Shown here one piece after another: positions 44,889 through 53,467 of a DNA stretch of 63,135 nt. The notes beneath the pieces are model-generated. The model ran no database searches. It was not told the DNA's origin and saw only the letters and a program-made list of their open reading frames with translations. The translations under genes were made by a program, and so were the position numbers. The stretch comes from an uncultured Collinsella sp. (GTDB lineage: Bacteria; Actinomycetota; Coriobacteriia; Coriobacteriales; Coriobacteriaceae): positions 1 through 63,135 of the forward strand of contig UQIL01000013.1 of assembly GCA_900541025.1 (NCBI GenBank). Direction: 5' to 3'. Each line of letters starts with the position of its first letter. Within the stretch, counting starts at the first letter, position 1.

Positions 44889-45674
44889 ATGGCACGGATC
44901 CTGATCGTAGAGGACGAGGAGAAAATCGCCCGCTTTGTGACGCTCGAGCTGGAGCACGAGGGCTATCAGGTGGAGCACGCCGCCGACGGCCGCACCGCCG
45001 TGGACCTGGCGCTGGAGCGCAACTACGATCTGATTCTGCTCGATGTGCTGTTGCCACAGCTCAACGGCATGGAGGTCCTGCGGCGCGTCCGCAAGCACAA
45101 GGACGTGCCGGTAATCATGGTCACCGCTCGCGATGCCGTGATGGACAAGGTGGCTGGGCTTGACGCCGGTGCTGACGATTACCTGACTAAGCCGTTTGCG
45201 ATTGAGGAGCTGTTCGCACGAATCCGCGTGGCGCTGAAACGCTCGGAGGCCGTGCGGACGGCTTCGGGCGTTAGCGGCGTCGGTGCCGGGGAGGGCATAG
45301 CGGGCGGCGCGACCGGGAACGACGCCGCGATACCCCCAGCTGGCGACTCGGCCAAAACCTCTGCCGCGCCCTCCCCCGCCGCGCTCACCGTGGGTTCGGT
45401 TGCGCTCGATCCCGACCGCCGCGAAGTCACGGTCGGCGGCTCGCCCATCGTGCTGACCGCCCGCGAGTTCGACGTCCTCGCCCTGCTTATGGCACATGCC
45501 GACACCGTGCTCACGCGCGAGCGCATTGCGCACGAAGCGCTGGGCTACGACTACGTGGGCGACACCAACAACGTCGACGTACATATCGCGCACCTGCGCG
45601 CCAAGATCGAGGACGGCGGCAGCGCCCGCATCATCCAGACCGTGCGCGGGGTGGGCTATGTCTGCCGCGCGTAA
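44889..45674 (+). CDS. OmpR-family response regulator with an extended linker
   Basis: 261 residues. The receiver domain has EDEE, phospho-acceptor Asp52 (LLDVLLP), TARD and the conserved KPF. The winged helix starts near 165 and ends TVRGVGYVCRA. Between them is an unusual Gly/Ala/Ser-rich linker of about 40 residues (SGVSGVGAGEGIAGGA) not normal for this family. The stop overlaps the kinase start by 17 nt. Regulated genes are not evident; family-A palindromes flank the operon. Confidence 0.92.
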   Translation: MARILIVEDEEKIARFVTLELEHEGYQVEHAADGRTAVDLALERNYDLILLDVLLPQLNGMEVLRRVRKHKDVPVIMVTARDAVMDKVAGLDAGADDYLTKPFAIEELFARIRVALKRSEAVRTASGVSGVGAGEGIAGGATGNDAAIPPAGDSAKTSAAPSPAALTVGSVALDPDRREVTVGGSPIVLTAREFDVLALLMAHADTVLTRERIAHEALGYDYVGDTNNVDVHIAHLRAKIEDGGSARIIQTVRGVGYVCRA

Positions 45675-46953
45675 CGCCGAGACCAAGCGCGTCACCTCCA
45701 TCGCCCGTGCCATCAACTGGAGCTACATGTGGCGCCGCTTGGCGAGCTACGTCTGGCTCGATCTGTTACTAGTGGTGATTGCGGCGACGATCCTCGTCTA
45801 TGGATACAACCGGACACTGCCCGACGGCGCGTTTACCGCGGGGTGGATCCCCAGCGCCGCCGTTCACGGCATGTCGCTGACGCCTGCGCGTGGCTGGGAC
45901 CTGACAACGCTCACCTATACCGTCGAGCTTGCGCGTACCACCAAGACCTTTCCCCTCGCGCAGGACCTCGCCGCGCTGTGGCCCCTCTATATCGTTGTTG
46001 TAGGCTGGCAGGTCATCAGCGTGCTCAACATGCTCGGCGGCGCCCGCCGCGTGCGCCGCACCATGGCACCGCTCAACGACTTGGCCCTGCGCGTGGACGA
46101 GCTCGGACGTATGCAGCTCGCCGGCGGCAAGATGGAAACGCTGGAGCAGGCTATCGAGCGCGCAAGCGTCGACTCGCCGAGCGTCACCACCGGCGACGCC
46201 GATCTGGCGAGTATCGAGGTCGCACTCAACCGCCTGCTGCGCCAGATGCAAGAGGCAAAGCTGCAGCAAATGCGCTTTGTCAACGACGCGAGCCACGAGC
46301 TGCGCACGCCCATCGCGGTGATTCAGGGCTACGTAAACATGCTCGACCGCTGGGGCAAAGACGACCCGGACGTGCTGGCGGAGTCCATCGCATCCCTCAA
46401 GGCCGAAAGCGAGCACATGCAAGAGCTCGTGGAGCAGCTGCTGTTTTTGGCGCGCGGCGATGCCGGCCGCACGGTCCTGCGGCGCGCGAATACCAACCTG
46501 GCCGCACTGGTCGGCGAGGTATGCGAGGAATCGCAGATGATCGATGGCGCGCACACATATCGGCTGGTGTACGATGCCACACTTACCAGCGACCCGCGCT
46601 GCAACGCATCTGTCGACGTGGCGCTTGTAAAGCAGGCTCTGCGCGCAATCGTGCAGAATGCCGCCAAGTATTCGGACGCGGGCACGCCCATCTCGTTTGG
46701 CGTAGCGCCGGATGCGGGCACGGGCACGGTCGACATAAGCGTTGAGGACGAAGGTATCGGCATGAACCAGGAATCCGCGGCTCACGCGTTCGAGCGGTTC
46801 TACCGCGCCGACAACGCGCGCGATGCCGGCGCACAGGGTTCGGGCCTGGGGCTTGCCATTGCCAAGTGGATTGTCGACAGCCACGGCGGCGTCATCGGTG
46901 TGACCTCAGTCGAGGGCGTCGGCAGCCGCTTTACGATTCGCCTGCTGCGGTAG
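45658..46953 (+). CDS. HAMP-type sensor histidine kinase
   Basis: 431 residues. Membrane helices at about 32-50 and 106-126 enclose a 55-residue extracellular loop; a HAMP-like region follows (MAPLNDLALRVDELG). Phospho-acceptor His213 is in DASHELRTPIAVI; the N-box is IVQNAAKYSD, then VEDEGIGM, ERFYRAD and GSGLGLAIAKWIVDSHGG. The start at 45658 overlaps the regulator gene, giving coupled translation. It is the last gene of the operon and ends 17 nt before palindrome copy A2. Confidence 0.92.
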   Translation: MSAARNAETKRVTSIARAINWSYMWRRLASYVWLDLLLVVIAATILVYGYNRTLPDGAFTAGWIPSAAVHGMSLTPARGWDLTTLTYTVELARTTKTFPLAQDLAALWPLYIVVVGWQVISVLNMLGGARRVRRTMAPLNDLALRVDELGRMQLAGGKMETLEQAIERASVDSPSVTTGDADLASIEVALNRLLRQMQEAKLQQMRFVNDASHELRTPIAVIQGYVNMLDRWGKDDPDVLAESIASLKAESEHMQELVEQLLFLARGDAGRTVLRRANTNLAALVGEVCEESQMIDGAHTYRLVYDATLTSDPRCNASVDVALVKQALRAIVQNAAKYSDAGTPISFGVAPDAGTGTVDISVEDEGIGMNQESAAHAFERFYRADNARDAGAQGSGLGLAIAKWIVDSHGGVIGVTSVEGVGSRFTIRLLR

Positions 46954-46970
46954 GGGCGTCTCTCACGAAT

Positions 46971-47152
46971 CGAAGGTGAATGCTTTTCCGCGAAGTGAAC
47001 GACCTATTTTGGACCCCTGGAGCATCCGCACTTTTTGGCGCCAAAACCGCAAGAAAAACCTGACAAAACCGCAGGAAACGGCGTCTCCAAAGCGTCGATG
47101 CTCCAGGGGTTCGATTTCACTCGTTCACTTCGCGGAAAGCCATTCACCTTCG
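46971..47152. repeat. long imperfect palindrome, family A copy 2
   Basis: 182 bp with 32-nt complementary ends carrying two mismatches (CGAAGGTGAATG ... CATTCACCTTCG) and inner arms GGACCCCTGGAGCATC / GATGCTCCAGGGGTTC. It shares TTTTCCGCGAAGTGAACG and ACCGCAGGAAACGGC with copy 1, in the same orientation. The outer ends differ from copy 1 but remain mutually complementary. Confidence 0.85.
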
Positions 47153-47185
47153 ATTTACGGCAGCCCGTCAGTCACCCTCTCGGTA

Positions 47186-47226
47186 TTAAAAATGGGGCAA
47201 GGCCACGCGCCTTACCCCATTTTTTG
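47186..47226. terminator. bidirectional terminator between HK and VOC genes
   Basis: AAAAATGGGG-C-AAGG, a 7-nt loop, CCTT-A-CCCCATTTTTT: stem with T-runs on both strands, placed between convergent transcripts. Confidence 0.88.
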
Positions 47227-47247
47227 CTAGCCATAGCAGCTTGTGCG

Positions 47248-47622
47248 CTACTCGCGGCACAGATGCACGGCGAAGCCGGCGAACTCGCGCTTAAAGTACA
47301 CGAGCTTGGTGCTACCGTCGGGCAGCAGCGCGCGCGACTCCTCGTTGACCTCGAGCCCACGCTTGGCAAACCACTTCTCGGCCGCATCGATGTCGTTGAC
47401 GGCAAAGCCAATGTGGCCCTTGGCGCCACGACCATTCTGCTTCATGATCTCGACCAGCGAATCGTTGAAGTACGAAACCGGGGTCTCGATGACGGGCAGG
47501 CCCATCATCGTCGAGAACAGCTCCGCGATCTCCAGGGCGTCTGCCGGGTCGGTGGCGTTAATGCCCACATGGGCAACGCGCATACCAAAGAGCTCTACCG
47601 GGTTGGCGTTCTGCTCACTCAT
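47248..47622 (-). CDS. VOC (glyoxalase-fold) protein
   Basis: 124 residues. One VOC beta-alpha-beta-beta-beta repeat pair: RVAHVGINATDPADALEIAELF ... (broken into AHVGINATD and ALEIAELF), then KGHIGFAVNDIDAAEKWF and VYFKREFAGFAVHL. Candidate metal ligands are His18, His70 and a C-terminal His. Possible roles are epimerase, lyase or dioxygenase chemistry on a small sugar acid or aldehyde. Start at 47622 was chosen because the frame upstream overlaps the IIB gene. It lies 11 nt after the PTS IIB gene, suggesting sugar metabolism. Confidence 0.8.
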   Translation of the reverse strand: MSEQNANPVELFGMRVAHVGINATDPADALEIAELFSTMMGLPVIETPVSYFNDSLVEIMKQNGRGAKGHIGFAVNDIDAAEKWFAKRGLEVNEESRALLPDGSTKLVYFKREFAGFAVHLCRE

Positions 47623-47633
47623 GCAGTCAGCGC

Positions 47634-47921
47634 CTACTGAGCCATGACGTCGAGGACGGCCTTCTCGGCAGCGACGCGGTTCATGCCGGTCATGAAGGGC
47701 ACGCCGCTCACGTACGGGCAGGTAAGGCCCTCGGGGGCAACGGTGGTGGCGATCAGCAGGTCGGCGCCCTCGTCGCAAACGTCCTTGGCCTCGGAGATGG
47801 CGCACTGCACGATCTCATACTTGCCGGCATAACCGTTGGCGTCGAGCATGGTGGCGACCTTCTGGGCAACGAGCGTGGAAGTAGCAGCGCCAGCACCGCA
47901 AGCCAAAACGATCTTCTTCAT
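47634..47921 (-). CDS. PTS galactitol/lactose-type IIB component
   Basis: 95 residues. KKIVLACGAGAATSTL carries the phospho-cysteine (Cys8) loop typical of Gat/Lac-type IIB proteins; LIATTVAPEG and PYVSGVPFMTG follow. GGGAG lies 8 nt before the ATG. IIA and IIC genes are absent here, so it either works with components elsewhere or has a regulatory role. It is co-transcribed with the VOC protein downstream. Confidence 0.88.
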   Translation of the reverse strand: MKKIVLACGAGAATSTLVAQKVATMLDANGYAGKYEIVQCAISEAKDVCDEGADLLIATTVAPEGLTCPYVSGVPFMTGMNRVAAEKAVLDVMAQ

Positions 47922-48084
47922 AGGTAATGTCTCCCTTCATGGTTTACTTTAGGTAAGTGTACCGCAGCGAGCGATGGCGCTCGGCCTCGATACGCTTTTA
48001 TGCCAGTTTGCTTGTGCGCTGCGTATAATACATCTAGTACGTGTTGTCATACCGCTCGCCTTACGAGCGACTAAGGACTCTGAA

Positions 48085-48708
48085 ATGCCCGATTCCCGCA
48101 CACTCTGGACCACCGTCGTTATCATCTGTATCGCCGTGTCGGTATTCTTTAGCGTCAAAAAACGCACCACGTTTAAGCGCCTGCAACAGCTTATGGCTGC
48201 CAAGCAGTGGGACGAGTTCGATCGCCTGCTCGACAGCAAGCTCACCAGCATGCTGTACCCGCGCTACAACCGCGACTACCTGCGCCTGAACTCCTATCTG
48301 CTGCGCGAGGACCACAAGCGCGCCGACGAGATGTTCGATTTGCTGCTGGGGCTCAACCTGCCCAAAATGCAGCGCGTCGACCTGGTAATCAAAGCTTTTA
48401 ACTACTACGTTGGCCAGGAGGACCGCAAAAAGGCCAAGGAGTTGCTGCACGAGATCAAGGGCTTTGAGGGCGGTCAGGCCGAGGCAGTCGCACACGAATG
48501 CCAGCTGATGTACGACACGATGATCCTCAAGCGCCACAACGACATTCCCGAGCTGGAGCGCATGCTCGAGGATGTCGGCGACGACCCGGTCAAGCGCTGC
48601 CGACTGGAGTACCTGCTGGCCCTGCAGTATCAAAACAAGGGCGACGAGGCAAAGTTCCAAGAGTTCCTGGAGAAGTCGGGCCAACACTCGATGGCCGTCA
48701 ACGCGTAA
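48085..48708 (+). CDS. membrane-anchored TPR-like protein, 207 aa
   Basis: An N-terminal membrane helix (LWTTVVIICIAVSVFFSV) is followed by a wholly helical domain with TPR-like periodicity (WDEFDRLLDSKL, HKRADEMFDLLLGLNL, RKKAKELLHEIKGFEG, RCRLEYLLALQYQNKGDEA). AAGGA lies 7 nt upstream. It is probably a cytoplasmic scaffold tethered to the membrane. It is divergent from the IIB-VOC operon and immediately precedes the tRNA-Leu gene; no functional link is evident. Confidence 0.7.
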   Translation: MPDSRTLWTTVVIICIAVSVFFSVKKRTTFKRLQQLMAAKQWDEFDRLLDSKLTSMLYPRYNRDYLRLNSYLLREDHKRADEMFDLLLGLNLPKMQRVDLVIKAFNYYVGQEDRKKAKELLHEIKGFEGGQAEAVAHECQLMYDTMILKRHNDIPELERMLEDVGDDPVKRCRLEYLLALQYQNKGDEAKFQEFLEKSGQHSMAVNA

Positions 48709-48739
48709 CGGACGGCTTGTGCTAGACTTCTAGTCTTAC

Positions 48740-48824
48740 GGGGGCGTGGCGGAATTGGCATACGCAGGGGACTTAAAATCCCTCGCCGCAAGGATTGTGG
48801 GTTCGAGTCCCACCGCCCCTACCA
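48740..48824 (+). tRNA. tRNA-Leu(UAA)
   Basis: 85 nt including encoded CCA. Acceptor stem GGGGGCG/CGCCCCU, D arm GGCGGAATTGGCATACGC, anticodon stem-loop GGGA-CTTAAAA-TCCC with anticodon UAA, a long variable arm (CTCGCCGCAAGGAT) as in class II tRNAs, and T arm GTGGGTTCGAGTCCCAC. A terminator follows directly. Confidence 0.95.
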
Positions 48825-48834
48825 TGTATTGTTT

Positions 48835-48875
48835 ACGGGCCCGTATCCCTTAGGGATGCGGGCTCGTTTCCTTTG
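48835..48875 (+). terminator. terminator after tRNA-Leu
   Basis: ACGGGCCCGTATCCC, loop TTA, GGGATGCGGGCTCGT then TTTCCTTT: a 15-bp stem with G-U pairs and a short T-run. Confidence 0.8.
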
Positions 48876-48880
48876 GATGC

Positions 48881-49020
48881 CGGTGGGACTCGAACCCGCG
48901 AGGGGGCGAGCGTTAAGCGGACGTGCAGCGTCCGTAGCGAGCCGGCGAGGGCGCCGGCAGGCGACCGAAACCGGTGCGTATTTGCGCAGCAAATACGCAG
49001 ACGTCCCACCGCCCCGCGTC
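48881..49020. repeat. tRNA-derived repeats and hairpin, possible attachment-site relic
   Basis: 48881-48897 is an exact inverted copy of 17 nt of the tRNA-Leu T arm (48799-48815). 49003-49015 is a direct copy of the tRNA 3' segment GTCCCACCGCCCC (48808-48820). Between them lies a perfect hairpin GCGTATTTGC-gca-GCAAATACGC (48976-48998). Such partial tRNA copies beside a tRNA gene are typical of integration scars. Confidence 0.6.
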
Positions 49021-49076
49021 GCCACAAAGCAGCTCATTTGGGACGTGTCTCTAAAAGACTACCCTGATCCCCTCGG

Positions 49077-49144
49077 AAGTTGCAGTGGAATAGTTCCTGT
49101 TTTGGCCGTTTACCAGCCATTTAGGAACTATTTCACCGCAAGTT
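49077..49144. repeat. palindromic element, family C copy 1
   Basis: AAGTTGCAGTGGAATAGTTCCT pairs with AGGAACTATTTCACCGCAAGTT (two mismatches) around a 24-nt loop. The right arm overlaps the stop codon of the phosphatase gene at 49143. Copy 2 is at 60087-60153. Confidence 0.8.
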
Positions 49145-50147
49145 ATTTGAGGGTGCTGAGGTTTGGGGTCCAAGCGATGGTGGGGGCTTCGCCGTCGAGG
49201 ACTTCGTTGATGGTGGCGGCCATGCCGGCAAGTAGGCTGTTCTCGCTTACAGTGAGCGTCTTGTAGCCGCCAGCGCGCATGAGCTCGCGGATCACCACGG
49301 CGCCAGCCAAGATCACGCCCGCGCGTTTGGGCTGCACGCCTGGCAACGCGGCAATGCCTGCGACATCCAGCGCAGACATGCGCTCAATAGCGGCCGAAAC
49401 CTGATCCAGCGAAAGCTCGCGCAGGTGCACAAAGCTCGAATCGTACGGCTCCAGCTCGTGGATCAGAGCCACCAGCGTAGTCACCGTGCCGCCCACTGCG
49501 ACCAAGCGTTCGGCGCGCTCAAAGTCGCTGGGCAGGCCTTCAAAATAGGCGGCGAACTGCTCACCTGCCCACGCGGCAGCGGCAGCAAGCTCGCCGTCCG
49601 CAGGCGGCAGCGCCGAGAAGAACCGCTCCGTCACGCGGCGACAACCGATGTCCAGCGAACGCGTGCCCTCCAGCGCAAAGACCCCACGCTCCGGCGCATA
49701 GACGCCCGTCGCGAGCTCCGTGGATCCGCCGCCCGAATCGGCAACAATGATGCGCTCGCCAGCAAAGTCGTGCGCCACGCCAAAAAACGTCAGGCGCGCC
49801 TCGACCTCGCCCGGAATCACCTGTGGCTCAAGCCCCAGATCGCGCAGGCCGTCCAGCAGCAGCGCGGCATTGGACGCATCGCGTGCGGCACTCGTGCACG
49901 TGGTGCAGATGCACACGGCCCCAAAGGCACGGGCCTCGTCCACAAACATGTGACATGCAGCGAGCACACGCTCAACGGCCGCCTCGCAAAAGCGGCCCGT
50001 CGCGTCCACGCCCTCGCCCAGGTCGGTAATCTCGGTATGCTTGGACGATTCCACGATCGCCCCGGCCTCGACCTGCGCCAGCACCAGTCGCGACGACACC
50101 GTTCCCAGGTCGATCGCGGCTACCTTATAGCGTTTGCAATTTGTCAT
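49143..50147 (-). CDS. Ppx/GppA-family exopolyphosphatase
   Basis: 334 residues of the short Ppx/GppA type. ASKHA fold landmarks: VAAIDLGTVSSRLVLAQ (phosphate 1), VADSGGGSTELATG (phosphate 2) and a C-terminal LAGAVVIRELMRAGG. It degrades polyphosphate and/or pppGpp. It lies 20 nt downstream of the DivIC-like gene and shares its operon. The last codon sits inside palindrome C1. Confidence 0.9.
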   Translation of the reverse strand: MTNCKRYKVAAIDLGTVSSRLVLAQVEAGAIVESSKHTEITDLGEGVDATGRFCEAAVERVLAACHMFVDEARAFGAVCICTTCTSAARDASNAALLLDGLRDLGLEPQVIPGEVEARLTFFGVAHDFAGERIIVADSGGGSTELATGVYAPERGVFALEGTRSLDIGCRRVTERFFSALPPADGELAAAAAWAGEQFAAYFEGLPSDFERAERLVAVGGTVTTLVALIHELEPYDSSFVHLRELSLDQVSAAIERMSALDVAGIAALPGVQPKRAGVILAGAVVIRELMRAGGYKTLTVSENSLLAGMAATINEVLDGEAPTIAWTPNLSTLK

Positions 50148-50167
50148 TGCGGGCTCCCCTCCGGGCG

Positions 50168-50929
50168 CTATTTGCCGTTGGACACGACCGTCTGGCCCTC
50201 GACGCCGTTAAACCCAAACAGTATGTCGAGCGCCTGGATGTACCACGGCGCGTCCTTGCCGACTTCTTCGATTTCCTTGGCCACTTCGCTGGCCTTCTTG
50301 GCGTTTGAGGACTTTTTACTCGACGACGAGTCCGAATCGTCGTCCAAGCCTAGCACGTCAATCTTCTTCTCGCCGGGCATCACCAGGCCCAGGTCCTCGG
50401 ACGCCGCGTCCTTGATACCTTCCTCCGAGAGCAGCTTGTCGACGCTTTTTTGCAGCCCATCATTGTATTGCTGGCGAATCTCGACCTGCTTGGCCAAGAT
50501 ATCGCTCGAACGCTTTGCCACGTACAGATCGCGCACGGGAAAATACAGGCTCACGAGCACCAGTGCCACCACGATACCGATAAACAGCGGACGCAGAGAG
50601 CCATGCGTAAAGTCATAGATCGCCTTGACCACCGCGTTGTCGTTGGCGTAGCGCATAAAGTCCGAGCCCGAAAAACGGTTCGAGGGCTTGCTCGATTTGT
50701 CGTGTACCTGAGTCGAGGGACGCGACGCATGCGACGAACGTGCCGGGCGCACCGGTCCATCTGTCGAAGTATTCACTTGAGCATTGGGGCGCGAGGTACC
50801 TGTCGGGCGCTGCGTGGAGCGATCGACGCCGGCGTAGGCGGACCCACCGAGCTGCACCGTGCGCGCACGGCGAGGCGACGGCTCGCGCGAACCGGCGGAA
50901 TAGTACCTGTTGTCGTAAATCTGATCCAT
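50168..50929 (-). CDS. DivIC/FtsB-like septum formation initiator
   Basis: 253 residues. A long basic, Ser/Arg/Thr-rich cytoplasmic N-terminus (residues 1-110) precedes one membrane helix (LRPLFIGIVVALVLVSLYF), an extracellular coiled coil (DILAKQVEIRQQYNDGLQK) and an acidic/Ser-rich linker. This is the DivIC/FtsB topology of the division complex. Start 50929 has AAGG upstream. It follows the eno gene and its terminator and precedes ppx/gppA, an arrangement common in actinobacteria. Confidence 0.85.
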   Translation of the reverse strand: MDQIYDNRYYSAGSREPSPRRARTVQLGGSAYAGVDRSTQRPTGTSRPNAQVNTSTDGPVRPARSSHASRPSTQVHDKSSKPSNRFSGSDFMRYANDNAVVKAIYDFTHGSLRPLFIGIVVALVLVSLYFPVRDLYVAKRSSDILAKQVEIRQQYNDGLQKSVDKLLSEEGIKDAASEDLGLVMPGEKKIDVLGLDDDSDSSSSKKSSNAKKASEVAKEIEEVGKDAPWYIQALDILFGFNGVEGQTVVSNGK

Positions 50930-51020
50930 GTGCGCCTTGTGCGGTTGAGGTTTGTTTGCGCTAAGTATTCTAGTTATAGCACGAGCGCGCGCACCGCCTT
51001 CGCCAGCCTTTGCTCGACAT

Positions 51021-51052
51021 AAAAAAGGCGCTGAGCCGTATGGCCCAGCGCC
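51021..51052 (-). terminator. terminator after eno
   Basis: Minus strand: GGCGCTGGGC, 5-nt loop, GGCTCAGCGCC then TTTTTT, 72 nt beyond the eno stop. Confidence 0.92.
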
Positions 51053-51124
51053 CATAGCGCTTTGCGGCATCCAGCCAAGGCGAGGCGGAACCGAGTCAGC
51101 CTCCCCCTCGCCAAATTCGCCCGT

Positions 51125-52414
51125 TTAGCGAATGTTGTAGAACGCGGCCTTGCCGGCGTAGCGCGCGCTGCCCTCGAGCTCGTCCTCGATGCGGATGAGC
51201 TGGTTGTACTTGGCGATGCGGTCGCTGCGGCACGGGGCGCCCGACTTGATCTGGCCGGCGTTGACGCCCACGACCAGGTCGGCGATCGTGGAGTCCTCGG
51301 TCTCGCCGGAGCGGTGGCTCACGATGCAGGCGTAACCGGCCTCCTTGGCGGTCTCGATGGCCTCGAGCGACTCGGTGAGCGTGCCGATCTGGTTGACCTT
51401 GACCAGGATCGCGTTGGCGGCACCCAGCTCGATGCCCTTCTTGAGGCGCTCGGTGTTGGTGACGAACAGGTCGTCGCCTACGAGCTGCACCTTATTGCCA
51501 ATGCGGCGGGTAAGCTCGACCCAGCCGTCCCAGTCCTCCTCGGCCATACCGTCCTCGATGGAGATGATGGGATAGGTGTCGACGAGCTTCTCCCAGTAAT
51601 CAACCATCTGGGCACTCGTGTACTCCACGCCCTCGCCCTTGAGCTCATACATACCGGTCTCAGCGTTGTAGAACTCGGTCGAGGCGGGGTCCATGGCGTA
51701 CATGAAGTCGACGCCGGGCTTAAAGCCGGCCTTCTCCACGGCCTTGGTGATGTACTCGAACGGCTCGGCATTGGTCTTAAGGTTGGGGGCAAAGCCGCCC
51801 TCGTCGCCCACGCCGCCGCCCAGGCCGGCCTCGTGCAGCACGCCCTTGAGGGTGTGGTAGACCTCGGCGCACCAGCGCAGGCCCTCGGCAAAGCTCGGAG
51901 CACCCACGGGCATGATCATGAACTCCTGGAAGTCGACGTTATTGTCGGCATGCACGCCGCCGTTGAGGATGTTCATCATGGGCGTGGGCAGCAGATGGGC
52001 GTTGACGCCGCCCAGGTACTGGTACAGCGAAAGACCCGCCGACTCGGCAGCGGCGCGGGCGACGGCCAGCGACACGCCCAGGATGGCGTTGGCACCGAGC
52101 TTGGTCTTGTTGGGGGTACCGTCCGCGGCAATCAGCGCGGCATCGACGGCGCGCTGGTCGAAGGCGTCGAGGCCCACGACGGCGTTAGCGCACTCGTTAT
52201 TGACGTGCTCGACGGCCTGAGAGACGCCCTTGCCCAGGTAGCGGCTCTTGTCGCCATCGCGCAGCTCGCAGGCCTCAAAGGCGCCGGTCGAAGCACCCGA
52301 AGGCACCATTGCGCGGCCAAAGCTGCCGTCCTCGAGCACGACCTCGACCTCGACGGTGGGATTGCCGCGGCTGTCGAGCACCTCGCGACCGTAGACGTCC
52401 AAAATATCGCTCAT
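51125..52414 (-). CDS. eno: enolase
   Basis: 429 residues, standard length. N-terminal cap DVYGREVLDSRGNPTVEVE, acid/base Glu in the GDEGGFAPNL region, metal ligands in MYAMDPASTEFY, ISIEDGMAEEDW and LVGDDLFVTN, catalytic Lys in ANAILVKVNQIGTL and the signature SHRSGETEDSTIADL. It converts 2-phosphoglycerate to phosphoenolpyruvate. It is followed by its own terminator. Upstream, two direct copies of TAAGTTAGCC (52487 and 52523 region) lie in the promoter region and could be regulatory. Confidence 0.98.
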   Translation of the reverse strand: MSDILDVYGREVLDSRGNPTVEVEVVLEDGSFGRAMVPSGASTGAFEACELRDGDKSRYLGKGVSQAVEHVNNECANAVVGLDAFDQRAVDAALIAADGTPNKTKLGANAILGVSLAVARAAAESAGLSLYQYLGGVNAHLLPTPMMNILNGGVHADNNVDFQEFMIMPVGAPSFAEGLRWCAEVYHTLKGVLHEAGLGGGVGDEGGFAPNLKTNAEPFEYITKAVEKAGFKPGVDFMYAMDPASTEFYNAETGMYELKGEGVEYTSAQMVDYWEKLVDTYPIISIEDGMAEEDWDGWVELTRRIGNKVQLVGDDLFVTNTERLKKGIELGAANAILVKVNQIGTLTESLEAIETAKEAGYACIVSHRSGETEDSTIADLVVGVNAGQIKSGAPCRSDRIAKYNQLIRIEDELEGSARYAGKAAFYNIR

Positions 52415-52563
52415 GTTGTCTCCCTCTCACTTGGAAACGGGCTGAATGCTTGGCGACCGGCTGACCGTGCACCGTCGGTGCGCCTCCGTAAGTTAGCCAT
52501 GTCGCACTTTTTGCATTATGCCCTAAGTTAGCCGAGGGATACACTTGATTTTCGAAAAATTTA

Positions 52564-52600
52564 GCGGGAACGATGAGGCGTGTCAGCCCGTCGTTCCCGC
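52564..52600 (-). terminator. terminator after mazG
   Basis: Minus strand: GCGGGAACGA, 17-nt loop, TCGTTCCCGC then TAAATTTTTCG. It starts 5 nt past the mazG stop. Confidence 0.85.
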
Positions 52601-52604
52601 AGCC

Positions 52605-53465
52605 TTACTCCTCCGCCTTTGCGGCATCCCACAGGTCATTGAGGCCGTGGGTCGAAAGCTCGGCAAGATCCACGTGAGCACCGGCCGCCATCTGCTCCAT
52701 CGCGGCCCAGCGACGGCGGAACTTGGCCGTGCTCGCGCGCAGGGCGCTCTCGGCGTCAATCCCCTCTTTGCGCGCAACGTTGACTAGGGCAAAGAGCAGG
52801 TCGCCAAATTCCATCTCGCGCTCGGGCGAGCCGGGCGCCTCGGCCTCAAACTCGGCACGCTCCTCGGCGACCTCGTCCCACACATCCTGGACCGTCTCCC
52901 ACTCAAAGCCCACGGCCGCCGCCTTGCGCGACACCTTCTGAGCTTGCATCAGCGCCGGCAGGTGCGTGGGCACGCCGTCGAGCAGGCCTTCGGGCGCAGC
53001 CTCGCCCGCCGCCACAGCCTTGTCCTTGGCAGCCTTCTCGGCAAGCTTGACCTCGTCCCAAATCTTGAGCACCTCGTCGGGGTTGTCGGCATCCGCATCG
53101 CCAAACACGTGCGGGTGGCGGCGAATGAGCTTGGCGTCGATATCGCGCGCCACGTCGGCCAGCGTAAACTCGCCGGCGTCCGCCGCAATCTGCGCATGCA
53201 GCACCACCTGCATGAGTACGTCGCCTAGCTCCTCGCGAAGGTGTGCCGCGTCGTCGGCCTCGATGCAGTCGAGCGCCTCATAGGCCTCCTCGATCATGTT
53301 CTTGCCGATGCTCTGATGCGTCTGTTCGCGGTCCCACGGGCAACCATCGGGCTGACGCAGACGCCAGATGGTCTGCACCAGATGCTGCAGCTCGGCCGAC
53401 GCGTCGACCAGCGTGGACAAATCGCGCGAGCCCTCGGCATTTTGCTGAGCCATGTGCTGCGCCAT
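52605..53465 (-). CDS. mazG: MazG nucleoside triphosphate pyrophosphohydrolase
   Basis: 286 residues with two MazG domains. The first: PDGCPWDREQTHQSIGKNM, then EEAYEALDCIE and LREELGDVLMQVVLHA (EExxE ... ExxD metal site). The second begins near residue 185 with GFEWETVQDVWDEVAEE and REMEFGDLLFALVN. It hydrolyses NTPs to NMPs and clears aberrant nucleotides. GGAGGAGG precedes the ATG at 53465. It lies 2 nt after the phosphodiesterase gene in one operon. Confidence 0.93.
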   Translation of the reverse strand: MAQHMAQQNAEGSRDLSTLVDASAELQHLVQTIWRLRQPDGCPWDREQTHQSIGKNMIEEAYEALDCIEADDAAHLREELGDVLMQVVLHAQIAADAGEFTLADVARDIDAKLIRRHPHVFGDADADNPDEVLKIWDEVKLAEKAAKDKAVAAGEAAPEGLLDGVPTHLPALMQAQKVSRKAAAVGFEWETVQDVWDEVAEERAEFEAEAPGSPEREMEFGDLLFALVNVARKEGIDAESALRASTAKFRRRWAAMEQMAAGAHVDLAELSTHGLNDLWDAAKAEE

Positions 53466-53467
53466 GG

